Below are positions 32,391-37,038 of a DNA stretch of 37,038 nt, piece after piece. The translations under genes and the position numbers were made by a program. The notes below the pieces were generated by a model that was not told the DNA's origin, did not search any database, and was given only the letters and a program-made list of their open reading frames with translations. This stretch comes from a bacterium (Candidatus Blackallbacteria) CG13_big_fil_rev_8_21_14_2_50_49_14 (GTDB lineage: Bacteria > Cyanobacteriota > Sericytochromatia > UBA7694): the NCBI GenBank assembly GCA_002783405.1, contig PFGG01000084.1:1-37038 (forward strand), given 5' to 3'. The first letter of the stretch is position 1. Every line of letters begins with the position of its first letter.

Positions 32391-34043
32391 ATGACGGAGT
32401 CAGCACTCCCGCCTTTGGCAGAACAAATTCTGCGTTTTCTCTATGAAACCGATCCGGTCAATGCCACCGGTCTGGGAATTCATGACTATGACTATCATTA
32501 TGCCGATTTTAGCCCCGAAAAACGGGCCGAAATTCTCAAGCAAAAAAAAGCTTTTCTACAAGAACTGAAAGCCCTTGAAGAAAGTCATCTTTCCAGCGAA
32601 GATCAGGTGGATCTTTCCATTCTGCAATCTCAGCTCAGTACTCAGATTTATGAGGAAGAAGTTCGCGAGAATCTGAAACGCGACCCTTCTCTCTATCCCA
32701 CAGAAGCACTGTATGGGGTGCAGCAGTTGCAAATCAACTATAATCTGCCGCTGGATCACCGGGTATTGGCCATTATCGGCCGCCTTAAAGCCATGCCTCG
32801 CCTATTTGAACAGGGCATGGCCAATCTGCGCAGCAACCCCAGCAAAATTTCAAAGGTTTCGATCAGTGTCGCGCGCGACTCGGTCATGGCCGGGCGTCAG
32901 TTCTTAGAAGAAATCGTGCCACAATTTTCAGGCACCGTACCCCATTATTTTAAGGATTTGCTTGAAAGCAATACCCAGGCACTGAAAGCCCTCCACCATT
33001 ACCAAAAATTTCTCGATGAACTGGAACCCCAGGCCCAGGATAGCCTGGCTTGCGGCAAAGAACATTTTGATTTTCTCTTGCGCAATAAATACCAACTCGA
33101 CTATCACCTCGACGAAGTGCTTGAGATTGGCCGTGAAGCGCTCAAAGAAACTGAACGTCTGATCGCCGAAGTGGCCCAGGAGCTGAACCCCGGAAAAACC
33201 TGGCGCGAACAGGTTGAAGAGTTGAAAAACAAACACCCTGAAGCTGATAATCTGCTCCAGGCCTATAAAGCCGAGGCTGAACGGATTCGGGATTTTGTCG
33301 TCAGCGAAAATCTGGTCACCCTGCCGGAAACAGAGACCCTGGCGCTGATGGATACGCCGATTTTCCAGCGCAGTATCATGCCCTATTCCGGCTATGTTTC
33401 TCCTGCCGCCTTTGAAGATCATCAAACCGGCTATTTCTGGGTCACCCCTGTACAAGACAGCCTGAGCGACGAAGACAAACACAAACATCTGCGTTCTCAC
33501 AATATCTATGATGTGACCCTGACCACCGTTCACCACGGCTATCCAGGGCAACACCTGCTCTTTGTGCAAACCCACCAACACCCTTCACGGGTACGCAACA
33601 GCTTTCCCGATCCCTTTCTGGCATCGGGCTGGCCCCTCTATTGCGAGGAAATGCTCTATACCGAAGGGCTCTATACCGATCTGAACACCCGCTTGTTTCA
33701 GCTCAAGGACCAACTTTGGCGTGACTACCGCGTAATCATTGATACCCAACTGCATTTGGGCCAGATGGATTACGAGACAGCAGTACAAACGCTGGTTGAA
33801 AAGGTCGGCCTGGATCCAGCCAGTGCAGAGGCAGAAGTCAAGCGTTACGCACTTTTCCCAACCATTGCAATTGGCTATATGTTTGGCAAACGCGAAATTA
33901 TCCGCATGCGCCAGGAAATTGCAGAACTCAAAGGCGACGATTTCTCATTGCTGAAATTTCACAACAATCTGCTCAGCTTTGGCATGTTGCCGCTTTCACA
34001 ATTGCGCCGCCTGATGCTAACGCATTACGGTCTGGAAGCCTAG
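32391..34043 (+). CDS. DUF885 family protein with altered metal-binding motif
   Basis: This 550-residue, mostly helical protein lacks a signal peptide. It matches DUF885, a family related to M32-like metallopeptidases: QILRFLYETDPVNATGLGIHDYD at the start, later MPYSGYVSPAAFEDHQTGYFWVTP, and SGWPLYCEEMLYTEGLY. The family's metal segment HExxPGHH here reads HHGYPGQH (381-388), so the Glu beside the first His and one later His are replaced. The normal EGW reads SGW. It might be inactive, or use a changed metal site. Its own promoter region includes a TATACT element near 32300, and an excellent terminator follows. Confidence 0.85.
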   Translation: MTESALPPLAEQILRFLYETDPVNATGLGIHDYDYHYADFSPEKRAEILKQKKAFLQELKALEESHLSSEDQVDLSILQSQLSTQIYEEEVRENLKRDPSLYPTEALYGVQQLQINYNLPLDHRVLAIIGRLKAMPRLFEQGMANLRSNPSKISKVSISVARDSVMAGRQFLEEIVPQFSGTVPHYFKDLLESNTQALKALHHYQKFLDELEPQAQDSLACGKEHFDFLLRNKYQLDYHLDEVLEIGREALKETERLIAEVAQELNPGKTWREQVEELKNKHPEADNLLQAYKAEAERIRDFVVSENLVTLPETETLALMDTPIFQRSIMPYSGYVSPAAFEDHQTGYFWVTPVQDSLSDEDKHKHLRSHNIYDVTLTTVHHGYPGQHLLFVQTHQHPSRVRNSFPDPFLASGWPLYCEEMLYTEGLYTDLNTRLFQLKDQLWRDYRVIIDTQLHLGQMDYETAVQTLVEKVGLDPASAEAEVKRYALFPTIAIGYMFGKREIIRMRQEIAELKGDDFSLLKFHNNLLSFGMLPLSQLRRLMLTHYGLEA

Positions 34044-34056
34044 AACACAAACAACG

Positions 34057-34092
34057 CAAGCCCCTGGAAAATACCAGGGGCTTGTTTTTTTT
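34057..34092 (+). terminator. Rho-independent terminator of the DUF885 gene
   Basis: An 11-bp perfect GC-rich stem (CAAGCCCCTGG / CCAGGGGCTTG), a 6-base loop and eight Ts (34085-34092) follow 13 bases after the stop. Confidence 0.95.
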
Positions 34093-34109
34093 AAACTGGC
34101 TTCAGCCCT

Positions 34110-34820
34110 TCAAGGATTCTCGATCTCACAACGCTCTTCACCACAGCTCAGACCGACTTCAGCAGCCATTTCGTGCTCAGCAGCGCTCTCCTGCTGACAC
34201 TTTTGCAATATCTGGGTGAAAACGGCCACGGGTTGCGCGCCTGAAACCGCGTATTTCTGATCAAAGACAAAGAAGGGAACCCCTGTAATGCCTATATTTC
34301 GGGCTTCACAGAGGTCGGCATCGACCTCATTGAAAAAAGCCTGGGGATCTGCCAGGGTCTTGCGAATGGCTTCGGGCTCCAGCCCCACTTCTGTCAACAA
34401 ACGCACCAGGGTTTCGGTCTCGCCCAAATGCTCAGATTCGCTGAAATAAGCACGCAGCAACCGTTCTTTCGCCGCCCCCTGAAGCCCTTCCTGGGCTGCC
34501 AGATAGAGCAGACGGTGCACATCCAAGGTGTTCGTCCGTTTGGTTTTTTGAAGTTGCAAATCCAGCCCAACCTGGGCGCCCATGTTTTGCACACGCTCCA
34601 TCATCTGCAGAATTTGTTCCCGGCTCTGGCGGTACTTCTGCATTAAGGCCGTTAGGGTGTCTTCGCTTCCGCCACGGGGAGAATCAGGATCCAATTCAAA
34701 ACTGCGCCAAATCACTTCCACTGGCTCCGCAGCAGAAAAATCCGCCAAAGCAGCTTCAAGATGGCGTTTGCCTATATAACAAAAAGGGCAGACCACATCT
34801 GACCAAATTTCAATACGCAT
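34110..34820 (-). CDS. DsbA-family oxidoreductase (FrnE-like)
   Basis: This 236-residue thioredoxin-fold protein has the redox motif CPFC at residues 11-14 in EIWSDVVCPFCYIGKRHLE, followed by a large helical insertion and a GITGVPFFVFDQKYAVSGAQP segment carrying the cis-Pro. There is no signal peptide, so it acts in the cytoplasm, as expected for FrnE-like proteins that oxidise or isomerise thiols. The C-terminal tail has two more Cys (SCGEERCE). A GAGGT ribosome site lies before the ATG. It is transcribed away from the EF-hand gene at 34938. Confidence 0.92.
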   Translation of the reverse strand: MRIEIWSDVVCPFCYIGKRHLEAALADFSAAEPVEVIWRSFELDPDSPRGGSEDTLTALMQKYRQSREQILQMMERVQNMGAQVGLDLQLQKTKRTNTLDVHRLLYLAAQEGLQGAAKERLLRAYFSESEHLGETETLVRLLTEVGLEPEAIRKTLADPQAFFNEVDADLCEARNIGITGVPFFVFDQKYAVSGAQPVAVFTQILQKCQQESAAEHEMAAEVGLSCGEERCEIENP

Positions 34821-34937
34821 CGTTCATTACCTCGTCCTATAGAATACCAGCAATTCTTTGATCTGACTCAAGGTAATTTGCCCTGTTTCAGCTCATAATA
34901 GCCACAGAATGAGGGACTATCGCTGGAGGACAAGAAA

Positions 34938-36875
34938 ATGAACACGATTTCACCTGCCTATTTGCAAACGCTTGAAAGCTTTCGTGCAGGCCAAACCCTG
35001 ACACAGGCAGCCAACAGTCCCCGTATTCAAAACAGCCATTTACAGCTTCAAACCGGCGAAACCAGCCAGCGGATTTCAATTGAGGACTATCTGGCTGCTC
35101 CCCATGCCTTGGGAACTTCCCCCATGCAGGGAAGTTTGGAACTGCAGCTTGAAAACGGGCAAAAGCTCTCTATTCCGCTCTCTGAAATGAGCCAGGACAA
35201 ACTTCAAGCAGCTCTGAATCAGGCCTTGCACAATTTAAACCTGGGCACAGCTCAAAAACTTACCCAGGGAACAGGCCCTCTGCTGGAGCAAATTCGTCAC
35301 GGAGCCCCTGATCCGCAACGCGGGCCAGAGGTATTGGTCAGTTTTCTGCGCCAGCATTTTCAAGCCCTCGACAGCGACAAAGACGGCTGGCTCTCGGAAC
35401 AAGAGCTTCAGAGTGCTTTGCGTTCCACCCAATACAATGATGCTCAGAAAGCGCTTTTGAACCGTGTCTTGGTCAATCTCTCCGATCTTGAAGAGTACAG
35501 CAATGACGAATGGGGAGACGAAAATGATGGCGTCACCTTAAAAGATCTTGAGGTCTTTCTCGCAGAAAGCAAAAACCCTGAAAATGAATCCGTCACACAA
35601 AGCCTAACCGGTTGGGTGAGCAGTGCAAATGGCAATTCTGCACGGGCTTATCAGCTTTTTTCCATGCATATGCATCTGCTCGACAGCGATCATGACGGTT
35701 TCGTCACCCGTGAAGATCTGCGTCTGGCCAGTCAAAACAGTCGGTTTTCAAGTGCTGAGCGCGCCTGGTTTGCCTATTTATCTGAACAAGTGGGTGAAAT
35801 TGAAGAGCTCTCAAATGATGAATGGGGGGACGAAAATGATGGCATTACCCTGCATGATATGGAAGCCTTTCTCAAAACAAACCAGGATCATGGCATTCAA
35901 CTGCCCAGCTTTCACCCCGAAATCAGAGGAGAACTCAATTTAAAAGTCAGAGACGCCAATGGTTTTAACCAGCCTGGCAGAAATGACCTTTCAGGCGTGA
36001 TCTCAGGACATTTAAGCCTTGATCGCAGCCTGCTGGATCAGGCTCTGAGCTTGCTTCAGAAACAGGATATTCCCTATGTCTCGATTACGAATACCTGTTT
36101 CAATCCGCAAAGTAAAAGCTACGAAATTTCCATTTCCACGCTGCTCGACGATTTTAAAGTCAAACTCGGTATTTCACCAGAGGGCCTTCCCTACCTCGAA
36201 CTCAGTGAAAACTGGCTGCCCAATGACCCGATCTTAAAACTGATCGAAGCAGGCCTTCACAGGCAGCTCGGTTCCCAGCTCAGTGAAAACGCAAAATTGA
36301 ACCGTGTGGGCAACCGGCTCTATTTCATCCCCAAGCTTGAACAATTGCAGGTGCCTCTGAATAACCGCTATGTGACCCTCGAAGAGCTGCGCTTAAAACC
36401 CGAGAATGTGCGGTTTGAATTTGATCGCGATGGCAATTTCAAGCTCCATTTGCAAGGGGTCGAAGTGCGTGGCAGCAGCGGGGATCAGCCACTTTCAAGC
36501 ACGGCTCAACCTGATCAGGGGCAGTTTCAAATCAAAGTTGCCCTGGATCTGGATGAAAAGCTCAAGATTCAGGCCAGCGCCCTGGATCTCAGTGGTCAGG
36601 CCCAAATCCAACTCGATTCAAAAGAGCAGGCCGAACTGGCTCAATACCTGCGTACCCACCTCGACAAAGAACTAGCGGAAGCGTTTATTCAATTGGTTTT
36701 TCTCAACCAGGGCCAATTGGATCTGCAGAACTTGAATGCAGGGGTTGAACTCAACAGTCGTCAAGGAAAGGTATTTATAGAGCTTCTGGGTGAAAAACTA
36801 CAGATTTCACAGGCCGGAAATGTTTTGCAAAGCTTGGATCTCAGTTTGCTCGCCCCCTTTTTCAGACATGACTGA
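34938..36875 (+). CDS. Large protein with duplicated EF-hand modules
   Basis: This 645-residue protein has no signal peptide or membrane span. Two copies of an EF-hand module occur in residues about 136-310. Canonical loops DSDKDGWLSEQE (145-156) and DSDHDGFVTRED (249-260) are each followed 44 residues later by the motif NDEWGDENDG (189-198 and 293-302), itself part of an EF-hand-like DENDG[VI]TLxDxE loop. The spacing between copies is exactly 104 residues for both elements, so this is an internal duplication. The C-terminal half (about 320-645) is rich in beta-like LxLxL strands and Asp/Gln; I recognise no domain. A strong GGAGG ribosome site supports the start. It may bind calcium and form a large assembly. 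Confidence 0.85.
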   Translation: MNTISPAYLQTLESFRAGQTLTQAANSPRIQNSHLQLQTGETSQRISIEDYLAAPHALGTSPMQGSLELQLENGQKLSIPLSEMSQDKLQAALNQALHNLNLGTAQKLTQGTGPLLEQIRHGAPDPQRGPEVLVSFLRQHFQALDSDKDGWLSEQELQSALRSTQYNDAQKALLNRVLVNLSDLEEYSNDEWGDENDGVTLKDLEVFLAESKNPENESVTQSLTGWVSSANGNSARAYQLFSMHMHLLDSDHDGFVTREDLRLASQNSRFSSAERAWFAYLSEQVGEIEELSNDEWGDENDGITLHDMEAFLKTNQDHGIQLPSFHPEIRGELNLKVRDANGFNQPGRNDLSGVISGHLSLDRSLLDQALSLLQKQDIPYVSITNTCFNPQSKSYEISISTLLDDFKVKLGISPEGLPYLELSENWLPNDPILKLIEAGLHRQLGSQLSENAKLNRVGNRLYFIPKLEQLQVPLNNRYVTLEELRLKPENVRFEFDRDGNFKLHLQGVEVRGSSGDQPLSSTAQPDQGQFQIKVALDLDEKLKIQASALDLSGQAQIQLDSKEQAELAQYLRTHLDKELAEAFIQLVFLNQGQLDLQNLNAGVELNSRQGKVFIELLGEKLQISQAGNVLQSLDLSLLAPFFRHD

Positions 36876-37038
36876 GCGAGAAAGGCAAAGACACTAAAAT
36901 AATAGATGAGCGCTGGGATGCAGTCTGCGCAAGCTATCAGGTTTTTGAGTGAACAATCCTGTTTATCGGGCTCACCGTAAAACTTCGGCCTTCAGGCCGG
37001 AGATATAAGGTGTAGCGCTGGCAACAGCGCCCTCAAAA
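36876..37038 (+). other. 163-base edge region with two hairpins, possible structured RNA or element end
   Basis: No gene is seen. Hairpin 1 is CTTCGGCC-TTCA-GGCCGGAG (36983-37002). Hairpin 2 is GCGCTG-GCAA-CAGCGC (37015-37030), a perfect 6-bp stem with a GNRA tetraloop. The window stops eight bases later, so the rest of any RNA or element is unseen. Confidence 0.45.

Noticed and set aside
32928-33581. Minus-strand frame of 217 codons over the DUF885 gene
   Set aside because: Reverse shadow of a recognised family; no ribosome site or domain of its own.
1-37038. tRNA, rRNA, CRISPR array or intact transposase
   Set aside because: No cloverleaf, ribosomal segment, spaced repeats or transposase-like frame was recognised on reading both strands.

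Overview
The window looks like a stretch of bacterial chromosome of intermediate GC (roughly half, judged by eye), densely packed with genes on both strands. I saw no rRNA, tRNA, CRISPR array or intact insertion sequence. Several lipoproteins with clear lipoboxes and a UbiB-like kinase suggest a didermic (Gram-negative-type) bacterium. Many proteins are recognisable only at family level, and there is a GT41 enzyme, an actinobacterial-style carboxylase epsilon subunit and several EF-hand proteins. That mixture suggests a poorly characterised lineage, possibly a non-photosynthetic relative of Cyanobacteria. The taxonomic guess is inference with low confidence.

Layout. 1-5.1 kb (+): the tail of a dienelactone-hydrolase-like protein, a lysozyme/transglycosylase-like protein, a subtilisin-fold lipoprotein that lacks the catalytic serine, a small membrane protein, an EF-hand lipoprotein and an orphan protein. 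5.2-8.9 kb (+): a tight pncB-pncA-nadE operon that turns nicotinamide/nicotinate into NAD. 9.0-11.9 kb (-): a calcium-loop protein and a TPR-GT41 glycosyltransferase. Its start codon overlaps that of a divergent operon (11.9-14.5 kb, +) encoding a HEAT-repeat membrane protein and a processive family 2 glycosyltransferase. 14.4-18.0 kb (-): a phosphorelay made of a GAF histidine kinase, a single-domain receiver and an HPt-REC-degenerate GGDEF-REC protein. 18.1-21.8 kb (-): an acyl-CoA carboxylase carboxyltransferase, an epsilon-type subunit and an ABC1/UbiB kinase, apparently translationally coupled. 22-24.5 kb (+): a proline-rich lipoprotein and a DUF4139 (MuiA-like) exported protein. 24.5-26.8 kb: TetR divergent from an FAD monooxygenase. 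26.8-29.1 kb: LysR divergent from DoxX plus a DODA-type dioxygenase. 29.1-30.1 kb (-): a B3/B4 protein and a small helical protein. 30.2-34 kb (+): xseA-xseB, an NrtR-like Nudix gene and a DUF885 protein. 34.1-34.8 kb (-): a FrnE-like DsbA protein. 34.9-36.9 kb (+): a large EF-hand-repeat protein. The right edge carries two strong hairpins, one with a GNRA loop.

The most connected observation concerns NAD. The pncB-pncA-nadE promoter (about 5.2 kb) and the Nudix-gene promoter (about 31.7 kb) carry nearly the same imperfect 21-bp palindrome placed over the promoter/start region. The Nudix protein resembles NrtR, the Nudix-derived repressor of NAD genes. Its reading frame stops where the DNA-binding wing should start, and the +1 frame continues with winged-helix-like residues after a TTT-TGA-C junction. 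This suggests a local NAD regulon whose regulator is decayed, mis-sequenced or made by frameshifting. Other points of note are the dead subtilase, the changed metal motif in the DUF885 protein, the exact 104-residue EF-hand repeat, the direct-repeat operator of the TetR/monooxygenase pair, and a histidine-kinase remnant in the signalling cluster.
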